Shown in pieces: positions 28,701-43,700 of a DNA stretch of 64,000 nt. A program made the position numbers and the translations under genes. Below the pieces are notes generated by a model. It did not search any database and was not told where the DNA came from. It worked only from the letters and a program-made list of their open reading frames with translations. Every line of letters starts with the position of its first letter. The stretch's first letter is position 1. The DNA lies in the NCBI GenBank assembly GCA_020746105.1, contig CM036629.1:9812001-9876000 (forward strand), in the 5' to 3' direction. The stretch comes from Trogon surrucura (taxonomy: Eukaryota; Chordata; Aves; Trogoniformes; Trogonidae).

Positions 28701-31700
28701 TTGCTTACAATTACAAATATATTTACACTTTCAGAGTACTCTTCTGTAGAGGAATTTCTTGTGGAGCAGAGGTGCGGTATAACTTTAAAAGTGTGGACAA
28801 CCCAGCGTAGGCCTAAACAGAGGCTCTGTCCTTGAAGCTGCCTTGGAACACAGGGAGGAGGAGGTTTTATCTGTTTTGTGAGAGCTTTGCGAGATGCTTG
28901 GCGGGAGGTGCTGGCCCCGGGGGGAGAAGAGGGGGTGATAGCCGCTTGCATAGTGGAATGGCACTGCCCAATAAAACGCTGGCGCGTGTAAACCTGTAAC
29001 CGACCAACTCTGTGAAGGGGCAGGCGCGGGGACACTGCTGAACTGTATATATTGAGCTGTCCGGAGCAATAAAGGGAGGACGATCTGTAGCCATATTGGT
29101 GTGATGATCGTTAACTTGGCCGGCTCTCCGAAGGGACCCTCTTCACTCTTCCTCTTTCTTAAGACTTCACTTAAGACAACAGAAGGCAAGAAAGTCTTTG
29201 CAACTAGATTGAAAAAAAAACCAGCCAAACCCAATAACAAGCACTGCTGACAAATGAGAGGTTCTCCACAGACAGTAATGGCATTTGCTACAGGAAAAGT
29301 AAATGGTAACAGAAGAGACTACATGGCTTACATGTGACCAGTAGAAATACATACATATTTGAAAAATTGCAATAGTGCATTATAGTGATGAGTATGTAAT
29401 TTACAAATGACCCAGCTCTTCCACAAGTTCATGATTTTCTAGGGAACAAGAAATGAGAACTGTGTCTTTGGTCTTGGAGAAAGAAGCGGTTCTTCAACAG
29501 GTATTAAGTAAGATTAACTAGCATTTATAAGTAGCTAAAACCAGCACTCAGCTCACTCATTTTCACAACTTAATGAAGCAACGTTCCTGCTCTAGAATTA
29601 AACAAAGATGTTAAAACTAGATCCTAGTTCTTGTAAGAATTCTAATATATGGGAAGCACCTTTTTTTGTCTCCTCAATTATCTAATCAAAAGAAATCCCT
29701 CAATGGCTGACAATGTGGATTTATCCTTTGGTGGTATTTTCAGAGCTACCAAACATAAAAAAAAACCTTCTCCCTTTTGAAATCCGCTGTGAAGATTATC
29801 ACTTTCAAAAGACTCATCAAAAGGAATTAAAACAAACGCACGTTTCTTTCAAGATAAAACCAAAAGTCTTGATTCCTGACTCCTTGACTTTATGATACTG
29901 AATAAAATACTCAGAAGTCACATGAAAAACAAAAGTAGTAAGAACATGTCTCAGTACTAGAAGGTAAGAACATAACATTCAGGAAAAACATCATACCTGT
30001 ACTCTGTCAACGTGAACTTTGACTCCTCCAACAACTCCCTTTCGAAAGGCTGCCAACATATCTAATATTGGATTGAATCTGCTCCCTCTGAAATTGGAAA
30101 AAGAACTCCATTAATCTTGCAATTAGGAAAATACCATGCTGCAAACAGTGCTTTTATCTCTCTCTACCTTATATTGTCTTCACGGATGAGTACAACAAAG
30201 AGTGGGCGACCATGCATTTTCCAGTACTGCTTAATGAACTGCAGAGCGTTCTAGGTAAGAAATAATAGGTTAGTCACACGCAAAAAAAAAAAATTAAATA
30301 CACAAGCATAACATATTAGAATACACAGTACAAGATATCAGAAGAGCTGCCTTAAAATAACAGCCCTCAAAACCCCAACAAATTAAAAAACCCTTGACTA
30401 ATAAACCACTCACAGATTTCTTCAACAAACATAAGCTGCTTTCAAACAGTGCTATTTTACAAGTTTTCTGAAAATACTCCTAGCACGTACCCTGCTTGTG
30501 GGCTAAAGCACTAGACAGAATGTGGTGCAGTGAGCTACATGTAACGACCTAGTAAGTACGCACGGGAATCCAGGGCTTCAATCACAGCCACCGGCACGGA
30601 ATAACCAGTGCCGTGGCCTTCCGTGCACTGGAAGTAGCTGCTCAAGGACAGGGGACGGGGCAGGCGAGCGCTGCACTGCTGCATGCCTTCAAGTTAGGGA
30701 AGGAGGGCAATTTTTAATATTTATGCAAAGTCAGGTAATATTTCCTCCAGGTGAGGCTCTCTTACTTCCCTGAGACAGACCAGTCTTGTTCCTCTTTTCA
30801 GCCAGAACATTTTTTTTCCCAAAGAAGCAAACTGCGTGCTGCATGACAGCGTTCCCAGTCACTGCTGGGCGAGGGGTTCTGTCAGATACAGATACTCACT
30901 AGAACTCGTACTGGGCTGACAGGATATTCATCTTAATACGCTTTTCAGCATAACCCACAAGTTTAGTTTTATACCGCAAGAATACAAGCTATACAGTGTT
31001 CCCACTTCGATTTTATTAAACTTCCCAGTCTATTCTTCTACAGACTCTATTTTTTCAATTTCTCAAAGGAAGAGTTACAGATAAATACCTTAATGTCATC
31101 AATCAACATCATAACATCCTGAGACATGTAGAAATCACTTAGATCAAAAATGATTGAGTAGCAAACTACAGTCTTTCCTAGTATTCGGTAAATCTGTTGA
31201 GAGAGAAAGCTTCCATTAATCTTTTCTTTCAAAATTTTTGAAGCACTGAAGTAGTTGAAAAGGAAAAAAGGTATTTTGAAACTGTGAAAGTAATGATCAA
31301 TGTAGAACAGTGGAATTAAGAAGAAATATTTAAGATAAAACCTACATATCTTATTGTAGGTACTCTGTTTTTTATTAGGCATGCAGATCTACATTCTATT
31401 ACAGTTAAAGCTGTTCACTTCATCACTGGGCAGCCTGTTTTGGCCCAGTATTACTGTTATTTGGATGTCTAGGAAACATGACAGTTTAATAATAAGACAC
31501 AGCATGCCCCTTAATAATAGCAAAATACATTACAAGGACTTCAAAAGAAGATCCATGCCTAAAATAAAATCACATTTAAATTCTGTTTAAAACCATTCAG
31601 AGACTAATTCAACGTAATGCACATTCAGAGACTAATTCAATGGAACACACATCAGCAGCAATAATATAAACATTTTGTGCGACAACCTTTGATGTTCCAA

Positions 31701-34700
31701 GGCATCCTATAGGCCTGTCCGGTCTTCCAGATAATCCCAATTTGTCATTGACTCCCAAATGGAAGTAAGCCTGTGAGAAAGAATCATGAAAACTGAGGGA
31801 AACCTATGTATAAGCCTTTCTTATGCTCCTACCTGCTCTCACACAGAAAGTCCTGCCTGTTCTGCTCTAACTAGAAAGCAAGATTCATACAACACGATCA
31901 TTATTTCTATTGTGTTTTTTTTCTGTTTTTATAAATGTAGATCTATATAACACAATGAAGTGAGAAAACACCAGATTTGGTATATTTACAGATTAAAGAC
32001 CAAATTTTTATGTTTAAATTTTAATCCTTCTATATCTTTACAGCAAAGAGAAATCGACTACACAACTGAGGCAAGGAACACAGGGTGCAAGAAGACAAGA
32101 CACAAGCAGCCTGCTCCCAAACGGTCATTCCCTCCTTCCAGTGTAACTCCTATCGCTTCTGGCAGACCAGTGCTCCGCTGCAGGTGTGGTGTAACGGTCC
32201 TCCTTCACTCCTTCTAACAGTAATTTTGGGAGGATGAAGCATTTTCACTTTACTCATGAAAGTGAAAATACAGTTAATACTGGTCTGTGTTAAGAGAGAG
32301 GTGCCTTCATTAAAGGTGAGCAGGATCCTGATGCTATGATTAGGACACACGGGCTTGAGCAGAGCACCAGAGTCCTGCCTAACTCCACAGTTTCAAAATT
32401 CAAATAAACGGTTTCTCTTCCTATATTAGGTCTTACTTTTACCTTCTTACTCCTTTTCATTTTTCCAATCTATATAATTAAAATATTTTTTAAATCTTCA
32501 AATTGCTCTTTGAAATAGTTTTTTAGCGTATCATTTAATTTATTGTCTTTCCAATTCTTTCTTCTGTAATGCTTTTCCAGTGCGGATACAAAGGTAAAAC
32601 AGTAATACAGGAACTCTGTAAAGATCTTGATTCTAATTCTAGTGAAGGCCAGCACAATTAATGCATCAACACCACAAGCATGAGGGAATTATCTCATTAT
32701 TCACTGCATGATCCTTGAGTTAAATCATGTATGCCTAGTATTGATATAATTTTTTAAGACTTGTATATTAAGGAAATAATTCTCATTTATTACAGTGTAC
32801 GAGAATAAAATCATAAAAACTCATCTAAGCTGTGAGCAAGACAGTATAAATGTATCAATTAAACCAGACTGAAAACTGTAATTTTCTCCTTATTTGGGCT
32901 GGTTTAGGTAAGGAACCCACTATTATTAAAACATCAGAACATTTTTCTAAGCTCGGTCTTTCTTTATGTTGTAGGAAGATAATTCAGAAGCAAACGAAAG
33001 TGAACATTTGAACATAAGTTACACTCAATAGCTTTTTACTGCTGTCAGCTTAGGGGCTTCCTGAAACTGCCTGTGTTTCTGCATTAATAGCAAGAACTAT
33101 TTAAAAAAAAGAAAATAAACAACATCACATACATCACCTGCTCATCCAGACTAAGTAACCGTATTCAAGTGGAAAAGGAATAGAGACATCAAAACATTAA
33201 CAGCTTTATACAACCCATCTATACATAATAAAGCCAAAAGAATGTTGAATCCTTTTCATAATAAATAATGGGGACTAGAAGAATGGCAGTAGACGTTATA
33301 ATTTAATACTAAAAGGACTTTCATTTTGCTAGAACATAAAAGATATTTTGTGTTTTCTTAATAAAAATAGAACTCCAGCAGTATTGGAACATTGCCTCTT
33401 CCCTTGAAGACTCTTTCTTTAGCTCAGTGCCTCATGTTCTACAGTCTGCTAAAGCAGTTTCATTTCCTGCTAACAGTTTTCTATCTTCACCTGTTACAAT
33501 CAAAGTGTCAGTTTATGTTCAGCACTGGGCCATCTCAACAGAAGTCCTGTTCCATGCAAGTTCAGCTGCTTCAAGGGGCTTTTCTTTTTTTATTAAAATG
33601 CCTTTCAGTTTTGGAATATTAAAGCTGCTAATAGCAAGAAACGGTTGTGAAAGCAGACTGGACTGTTGGGTTGATTTATCAGAGTGAATCAAACTAGAGT
33701 GGTCTTTCACACCATCTGTTGCTGTGTTCTTTTACCTGTTATCAGTCTCTGCCGATGGGGTATTCTGCTGTTCGCTCGTACTATGCTTCCACTACATCTC
33801 TGTGTGTCCTCTATATATCGCATGCATCTTCTCCCATTTTCTTCTTTTCCTCTTCATCTTTTCACTGCCCCCGCTAGACTTTGTGGATCTGTTTACACGA
33901 CCCCAAGCCCTACTTTAAATCCTCAGTTTTCCTGAATCAACGTCTTGCCCTCATCCATTTGGTTTTTTTTACACTGCGTTTTTCAAATGCATCCCTATTT
34001 ATAAACCTACAGGTTTAAATTGTTATCCTGTGCCACTAGACCAGTTCAAAAGATAAACACTACTGAGAATTGAGAGCACCGGAACAACGAATACTGAGAT
34101 CCATGTTCTCTATGGATGACCTCGCTTTCCGGTAAAGCAGTAGCTTACCCTCCCCACAAAGGATGACAAATACTACCAAGGGTTTTCTGTTTGCTTGCTT
34201 TTTGTTTGTATCGTTCCTTTGCATAAGCTGGGGTTCAAAGCGTGACTCCCATAATGCCCCAAACATTTTCATTACTTCTACCTCACAGCTGTAGCACAGC
34301 CTTTTCTAGAGGGGCCACCAGGAAGAGGTTTTGCATCAGGCAATTTAGTATTTTCATTACATTCTTTCTAGAAGTAGAGGCAGATGCAGAGGCAGAATTA
34401 TCAGCTGTCTCACCAGCTTTTGAAAAATAATTCCTAACACAGAAGCTGTCCTAACCAGGAGTTTAATTGATAGTGATTAAAATTTTATTATTCATTAATT
34501 AATCTTTGAAAGCAGCTCAGGTAATAACCCTAATCAGGTAATAGAGAACATCTGGGCTTCATGGTCTAACTATGCACACAGAACTACTGACCAGTGTCAG
34601 CATATCTTGCGGTTGAGTAACACAAAAGATGAACAAGATGAAGGAGATACAAGTCTAATAGTTTGATATAAATTCCTACCATTATAAAATAAATGTATAG

Positions 34701-37700
34701 AAATACAAATAATTTTAAATGCAGAATCCCTTACTTTGACAAGTTCTTTCTGAGCCCATATCTGAATTGGTTCCACCTGCTGGGGGGTCTGAGTTTGGAT
34801 TCCATACGTGTTCAGAAAAACTTGTAAGCTATGAGTGAAATAACAACAAATTTAATGACAGATCACAGAACAGTCTTACTTTTAACAATTGTCTTGGCTG
34901 CAGATACACAAGTAGCAGTATTACAGTTTACACTTCCTTGAATACCTTAGCAAACATTGTTCAACGCTTTCCTAATAAATACATTCTTAATAAAAGTGAA
35001 TACATACCGCTGACTTTCTGCTATGAGGGCCACATGTACTACCACATCATTTTCTAAAGGACCCTAGAAAATAATGAAAAAATACTTATTAGCATTGCTA
35101 ACTAAATATTTTGTTAGATATCACATAAATAGGGACAATGTCTATTTAAACAACTCACAGCTATGACAGATATCACTGTCTGAATTGCTTTTTCTTACTG
35201 TGTGAAAAAATTGGAAGAACAACACAGGACTATTTTCATGTGTTTGACTTCACGTTTGTCTAATGCAAGCAAAGGTGTTGTTCACACAACACCAGTGACC
35301 ATCTCCCTGAGATGCTGCAGCTACCCCCACCCTAGGTTCACCCTTCTGGCCTGGGGTTTTCACACTGGTGAGTGGGCAGAAGGATCCGTTTCAACTGTAT
35401 TCTGCCTGCTGTGCAAATGAGAAATATAGGCCAGTGTTTTCAGAAGACCAAGACAGAAGACAGATTAGTTGCTCTTCCTCTCAGGAAAAAAAACAAACAA
35501 ACCCAACGTAAAAAAATTCATAGTTTTTAACAAGGTTGTAAACCGCTGGAGGCAGGATAAAGGGAAAAACCCTTGACTCCATTCCTGGCAAGAGCAGAGA
35601 AAGCAGCTCAGCGTTAGACTTTTGGTGCACTCTGGCTGGACAGATGCTACCGCTATGTGCCTTTCTGCACGCGGCCCCAGGAAATCTCAGAATGCTGAAA
35701 AAAATCCATTTATTTTGAAAACGTGAGAAAGTGGGCACAATATTCAAGAACACCAACTAAAATGGTATCTGCTGGGCTTTCCAAGCATATGGAGAGAGAC
35801 AAGGAAAACAGAAATACTATGCAACAGAATAATCTACCTTGCAGCTACAAACCTACAATTGAACTGTTAAAACACACATCTGCTTCTGGAAGCATCTGAA
35901 TACTGCCGGATGGTTTACGGGCAAGGCTACTTATGCACTGGACTTCTTAAGTACGTATAGACACACATGTGCCTTAAATTCTAAAATGACACTTAAACAC
36001 TTTAGAATTATGTTAACTGTGGTATAAAATTGTATTGAAGAGAAATGAAAGCAAACATACTTGTAATTAATATTACAAAACAAATCATCCAGTATGATAC
36101 ATCTCTCTGTACCATCAAAATTAAGATATATGCCAGCCCTAAACATAATTTCAGTAGCTAAAAAACCTTAAAGTAAGTCTACCTCCACTTTATAATTTTA
36201 TTTCCTTCTTTACATGTTATCTATTTACCAGAAAATAAAAAAAAAGGCAGTCTTATTTTGACTGTTCTCTTTCCAGCATTATGAATGGGCATTAACTTCA
36301 ATTTCCAGTAACTTAAATGAAGTCCTCAGAAGAGACTCTTTTAATATTTTGCTTTGTAGACCAAGTAATGTAGTCATTATGTGCAGTCAGAGAGTTTAAT
36401 TAATTGCAACCCTATACATACATTTCAAGTTAACCCAGAAGATAAATTAGTCTTACTTTGAAAATTTATTAAGATTGCAATTTTTTTAAAATACAAAATT
36501 ATATTTAAGAGAGCAATAGATCAGCTTTCATATGCTCCAGTAAAACACAAACCCAGAAAATCCCTACCCCACCTCATTTCTCAATGTTATTACTATACAA
36601 GCCCTCTCGTACACTAAATTCTCCCAAAACAGAACACAGCAACCAAAACTGTGTTATAGTATCATGTCAGGATACAGAGACAGTAAAAAGGAATAACAAA
36701 CTCTTCTATGGAATCCAGTTCTAAAGAGTTCTTTCCACGGAAGCAAAATGCTCTGCATCATCTTCATTCAATTTAGTGGACAAAGCATTAATGATTCCTT
36801 TTTGTTTCAACTCAGGAGTGAGATTTATCCTGAACCACCCCTGACCATTGAGCATCACGGAGCACACGATGGCGCAGAGGAGCAGCTCTCTGGTCGCTGT
36901 TGGGCTTCCCTGCCTTTTGGAACACTGACTAAAACCAGCAAAGAGAATCCTGCTCCAGCACCACGCTGGCATTTCCCCAGGAGGGAACATATGGAGTCCT
37001 CTTCCTCAATATGAAAAATAAGTTTTTTGGGGCATTAAATTAGGTGAGAAAACACTTCCTTTTAACTATAAATAGGCAGAATTAATATTTTAGTATTAGT
37101 GGTCATTAAGTTTTTACTATACTACTCATTTGATTCCACAGTTTTCTACAACAAATGAGACTCCTCTTCCCAGATTTTCTAGGTCAAGTGATGTATTCAC
37201 AACTGCAGTTATATACATGCAGTTTTTACAGCAATTTTGCCTTTGTAGGTCTGTATTACCTTTAATTCTAGAATATTCTTCACTGGTGCTTCAAAGCTAC
37301 AAAACTAAGGTTGGAATGCCTTAAATATTTTTCACTGTTTGCTTAAATCTACAAAATTATTTGGTCATCAGGCATATTTTTGTAGTAGCACCAAGGCCAC
37401 AAAAAACCTAAATAAACCACATTTTTCAGTGAGAAGTGTTTATAGAGATTGCAGTCAATGCAATCAAAATACGATAATATGCCTGTATGGAAAATGCATT
37501 TCTCTAAGAAATATTTCCTTAGCAGAAGGCTTCAAATTAAAATAAAAAACCAACCATTCTTTTTGGTACATCACCTTCCAAAACCCTGTACCTCAACAAA
37601 ATTCCCATTACACAGGCATCTGAAATTTTTACATAGGAAACAGGTTTTAAGTAGCATTTGGATAGAACAGGAAAAACACTGCTTATATCTGATCTTGGAG

Positions 37701-40700
37701 CGCATTTTTATATCGCAATAACAAATTCACAATACTGAACATGGAACTTTCCAGATATATCTTCCTTATACCAAGAAACAAAACACCCGAAAAACATCTC
37801 CTAGCTACACATTCCCATACATACAGTTCTTACCTCGTCAATAAAAGCGGGCTCCTATGCACAGACATCTTTCTGTCCCCTTATCCTACCTACTGCAGAT
37901 CTGAATTACGTTTCAAGCATCCCCCATCCCTGGGCACTCACTCTTGCTCTGCATTTAAGCCCAGTACAGGGGCACGGGTGCACACCAGGCAACCAAAACA
38001 CAGCAGCATCCTCACAACTCTTAGGAACTCTAAATACAAAAAACATTAATACATTGAAGAGATAATTAATTTGAAGGAATAAAAAAAAGGCAAGCTCATT
38101 CTTGCCTTCCTGGCATATCTTTCAACTCCATCACTCTAAGAAAACGTACATACATGTAGTATTTTCCTAGCACTTGAACTGTAGTATTATAAGATCATAT
38201 ATAACACATTGATGACAGTTTTCCAGTAAAAATATTTTAATACTAAGTTTATGCTTACCTGATTTGAAAATCTCATGCTAACATTCCGCTGATCTTGTGG
38301 AGGTATGTAACGTCCAATCGGGTCGATATCTTTAGGACTCACTAATTTGTCAGCTGAAAATAAATGACAATAAAAATACAGAATGACTTGAGTACTTTCT
38401 GCAGCTTTTGTGAAGGAGGCATGCAAATGCATTTTATGTAGTCAGTTCTGCTGCTATATCATCTCTGCTTTAGATCAATGGTTTACAAATCAAAAGAATA
38501 TTCTGCAAAAATTATATTTTAAAATTAATGACTCAAGCATCATTCTTGCTGCAGCTAATTATAATACTGTAGTATATAAAAACAATCCTTTTATTTCACG
38601 TAAGTGTATTAAGAACATATGCAGACAAGAGACTTCACAACACACAAGTCACATAAAAAGGCCTCAGTCCACAACCATGGACCTATTCTTGAGTTAACTA
38701 GAAACTCAGTGGTTACCCATCAAAAACTGTTTAGCTTTGAAGAAAAGCAGACAGCCTCTATCTCAAGGTAATCACAGACTATAATTCTGAAAGGGACAAG
38801 GGATATAAAAGATACTACACAATACAATATCCCAATAGGAAAAAAAAAATCTCAGTTAAATTTATTTGAAACCTAGCAATTTCAACTCAGTTTTTTACAT
38901 GAGCAAAACCCAACCAAAATCCATTATTTTCACCTTCTCCTGAAAAAAAAATAAGGATTCCAATAAAAGTATACTATTAAAAAGTTCCAAGTCCCTTGAA
39001 TAAAGGCTCGTGATCTACTGTGAGCTATCATGCCCTTCAAATAAGCACTCTCCTATCAAAATCTCATTTTGACACGAAACTTGTCCTCTGTATCTGCTAC
39101 AGAGAGGTTACAGTCCATCTTCATTTCTCCTGTATACAAGTCAACAATTTTGTATATGTTCTTAACAAGCTCTGCACTTGGACATCAGCTGTTAATCTAG
39201 AAGAGAAATAACTCACAACTCCATTAGCTTAATTCAGCTACGACAAAAAAGCAACGCTGACTTGGTAAGATGAATGTTTCTGAATATCCAGGTATAGGAG
39301 GTTATGTTAAAAGAACAAACAAAAAACCCCACGAAAACAAAGCAAAAGCAAAGCTAGATTATGAAAAAATACCATGGACAATTTATTAATACACTGACTC
39401 TGCCTCATAGTTCTTAAAAAAAAGAATATGTATTCTGGAAACCACTCTATTTCCACTGTTTTTTAGATGGTTTTACATCACTCACTCAGAAATTGTATAG
39501 TCAGAATAATTTCATATTTGTAACAACTATACCAACAGACTCACATAAAATTTAAGGTAACTTTCAATATTTTCAATTTTATTTAAAACAAGAATCTCAG
39601 TGAATCACAATTACCACAAATACATGTGTACTGGAATGCAAAAGCAGAGTTTTCTTTGTCAGCCCATAATTTGCATCAGCAACAGCTGACACGTAATCCA
39701 TGCGGTCTCTGAAAAATACTGTTACAAACTCTTAACTTAGTTCTAGTGAGCACTGAATCCACAGAACAAGATATAAAAATTATAGCGAAAAGCACAGGAA
39801 AGATAAGAGAGCTCCTACATGAAAGACTGCACTGAGGGAATTTTCAGGTTGCACAAAGCAGCTGCATACCTGGCGTTCCTTTCCCTTGCTGTCAGTGGGG
39901 ACCCTGCCTTAAAAACTGTACAAACCTCCTCAGCCAATGCAAGAAAGAAATTCTATGAAAAAGCTGCACTGCCATCTGCACAACACACGCTTTTCTTCCT
40001 TCATAAACAATTTTTTCCAGCTGCAGAGGCACATGGTGACTTCCAACAGCTGTAGGCAGAGACTTTTGTCACCTCTGTTGTTCAGAGCCTTTATAAGCAG
40101 GATCGTAATTCAGATTTTGCTACTTCTGCCTTGCCCCTCTGTGGGAGGCAGCAAGATGTGTGAAAACTGACTCAGTTTCATGCTGCCACATTTAGAAAAA
40201 CTTGGACCGCAACAGGCAGACAGGAAGCCCATAGAGAGCAGGAAGAATCTGAAGAGGGTATATTGTGTGCTGGCCTCCACGGCCGGACACCGGGGGGCAA
40301 ATACACATGAATTGCTGCCCTTGAGAATTCCTGGAATGGATGATGCAACGGCAAACCAGCACCTGCTCAGAAATCAGAGTCACACTTCCACTTAATTAGC
40401 AACCACCAACCAGGCCAAGTTTGTTACTCAGGTAGGTTTCCACCCAGAAAAGAGCAAAATTAAATGCAACAATTATAAATTAGTTTGAATAAATGGAGTT
40501 CCTCATACAAAACTCACTGGTGAACAGCTTTAAAATAAAACTTCTAGACTCTATTTGCAAAGTCTGTGAAAGAAAAGGAAAAAAACCAAACTGAGAAAGG
40601 ATGAATGAAAAGTAGTGAATACAGTGGAGAAAAGCTATAAAACAATAAAGGAAGCAATTACTAATGACATTTCAAAAAGAGATTTGACATAATTATAAAA

Positions 40701-43700
40701 AATATATTGTTTATGTTCAGCAAAGGAAAGAATTGAAACCAAACAGAAGTTGAAATTACTCAAACAGCATTTAGCAAACACTGTACACAGTTTATCCAAC
40801 CAACATTCTGCAGGTACAGCAATACACAACTATTAGTATACGTTGAATACTAGAATTAGGACAGCATTCCTGCACACACATTTGAGGGTTACTTGGCTAA
40901 TGCTAAGAGGTTAAATTATTTTTCTTCCATCAAAGGTGAGATTGCCTGCATTGACTTTATCATGTTGGCTAAAAAAGGAATTATGCAAGGAATACAGTGA
41001 AACCGAACAGGTGGAACACCAGACGGACTCTGTTCTTCCATACCTAAAGATACATCCACTCTTCTTGGCAAATCCACAATTTTTAAGCTCCCCTTCAATG
41101 TTTCTTTTTTACTACCAACAGCCTGTTTCCCTTTATAGTGTTCACAGAAAAAAGTTTTTAGATCTCAATCTACTGACTACCAGGTAAATGCTGAGCATGT
41201 TAAAATCAAGTAATAGATCTTTCTCCTAAAAGAAATACTAAGAAAAAAAAATCTTAACTGTGAAGACGTCTCTGGCTTAACACCTGTTTTTGCATTAGTC
41301 TTGGAATCATCACAACAGACCAACAGTTCGTTTGTGCTGAAATTCACTGTGACAACCTTCAGTGGCCAGACTTTGAATTTTAAAGAGTAATAAAAACGAC
41401 ACAGACTGAAGAAAACATTAACTTCATCCGAGACTACAACTATTCAAAGTTTAAACTTGTCTTGCTTAAAGCAGTAAATAATTTGAATTAAATGCTATTG
41501 ATCACTTACGAACATCGCTGCACGGGTGCAGCTGATGCAGTTAATCCAGAAAGTGTCATGTTATATATTTTGTCATGAAGAAAAGGAAATAAGAGAGAAA
41601 GTCAGGACAAGAAATCACAAAAAAAAAAAAGAAACCTATCGAGTTGAGAAGCTTTTAAGTATTCTGTAAAATATTCCAGTAAGCTTCCTAGTATGCTGCA
41701 TGCAGCATAGAATTTTAACTGCCTGTCCTGCATGTACCAAAGCAGAGGGGACACACATGCCACCCGCAGTCTACTCAAAACTGAAGCCAATGGGTTTGTT
41801 CAGATTGAAGGAAAATATGAACAAGAGAAATATCCTTCACTTTGGACAAGTCAAAACCTGATAGAATTTCCTCCTCTTACCTAGGAGTTTTGCAATGATG
41901 TAAACTGCCTGTCCCCACAAGAAAAACTTCCCATCGCGTCCACTGTTACTGGGAAACCGTTTCTGACTGCCAGGGTTCTTCTTTTCCAGTTCAACAAAAT
42001 CAGCTGGCACATAGTAATACTTGGGTACAACAGGACAACCTATGGAGTTTTAAAATAAATACAGTAAGTAAATAAATTCCACCTCCCTTATTATTTGATT
42101 GTAGTCCTGTAATAAAGCTGAAGTGGATACAAAACAGGAAAAATTGTCCCCTAACAATTTGATTGAACAGAAAGACTGTTGTCGTTCATTGTTCTCTCTC
42201 AAAACCACAAAGAGTGTAGGAAAACCAGGGCAATATTAAACTACATTATTTTTCACCAAACACTTCCACAGAAATTTCTTCCCAGAACACGTACACTGTG
42301 TAGCACCTTACCATGCAAAACCTCCCCAAAAATATTTTTCACCTGAAGCAAAATGCAGTACGGATAACAAAACGTAAGAAATGAAAGCTGCATCAGAATG
42401 AAACACTGTTTTTCCCCACATTTAAAACCAGCTCAATATTAGACTTTTTAAAACTAAAATCTTGACCAAAAGTAGTCAAACAATTAATTAAATGAAAATT
42501 TATAATTTTTTGCAAGTACACAAACCCAAGTTAAACCCAGCATTTTAATTCTGAAACATGAAACAGCACAACTTTTTCATTGAAATACAGCATAACTTGT
42601 ATCTAGAATTACACCTCAAGCTACTGATTATCATAGGTCAATAACCTTTATTTCAATACTTTTTAAATGGACAAGAAATAGCAATTTAGAAACATAATTA
42701 CAACTGATTGACCTAATTATATGCAATGCAAAAGAAAATTAATATGCTTCCTGCAAAATTAAATTTCACCTTAATATTGATTTAACGTTTAATTTATTTA
42801 GATAAAGGTGATAAACTGTAGTGTCTATTTTCTTAGACAAAAAAAATACTGGCAAGAAGCTGATAAAACTTGAAAAGTGAGAGTTACTAGAGAGAGAATA
42901 TATAAATAAGTGAGGTATCAAAATGAGTTAGGTATCAAAACACACTCAGAAATTCTAAGATGAGACATTTATGATGACATTCAGCAAGAGGAACCACAAG
43001 ATTAATCTGGTGTCCATAGAACTTCACATACTCATAAAAAATTAGAAAAAGCAGTGATCAGCAAGGTCAGAAAATTTGCTATGCAATGAAAATTTGGTAG
43101 GGAAATGTTTGTATTTCTTACAGAAACTAGTTCACTGCAACAAGAATTCTTATGTTTAAAGAAAAAGTCAGACTAAAATATTCTGCATCTGCTTGTGTAA
43201 CTGTACCACAGATGTCAAGAACAGGTGACTAAAGATGCTGAGTTTTGAAAGTGGATCGTCAGTATATTGAAACTTGTTCTGTTCTCAGGCCAATTTTTTT
43301 CCTCCCACATATGGTTTTTTCCTTTTTTTTTAAAAAACTGAATTTTGGATGGATCTGCCTGTAGGCCATCAATAGCCTTGTCTGCAGTTCCACCAAAATT
43401 CTGGTGTGCAAAATTTAAGTAAGAGAACATTTATAATAAAATTAACACATCACCATTTTCACTGCTCTAAGCCAGCAACTATTTCCTATGCATGTATCAA
43501 ATTATTTTTTAAATCTTGTGAAGAAGCAATGAATGATGCAAGTAATTCTCAGCTGTATCCAGGTGGAACACTGAAATGATCTGACTCTTGGCAGTTAATA
43601 TTTTCCTGCAAAGCAGAAGTGAACTTTGTAAATAATGAAGCATAGGAGAGGGAGGGGAGCAGTGACTGGGTACAGCGTAAATCCTGCATCAGCAGCTTTG

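Larger units (their letters stand above)
28597..29996 (-). other. PHKB: PHKB intron, 1400 bp, with solo LTR
   Basis: Intron between window exons 15 and 16. Its centre is occupied by a 401-bp solo LTR (28745-29145) in the opposite orientation to PHKB. Outside the LTR nothing is recognised. Confidence 0.88.

Noticed and set aside
28619-29240. Open frames of 138, 151, 75 and 61 codons around the LTR
   Set aside because: They run across LTR boundaries and reflect the GC-rich LTR composition; LTRs of this size carry no gene.
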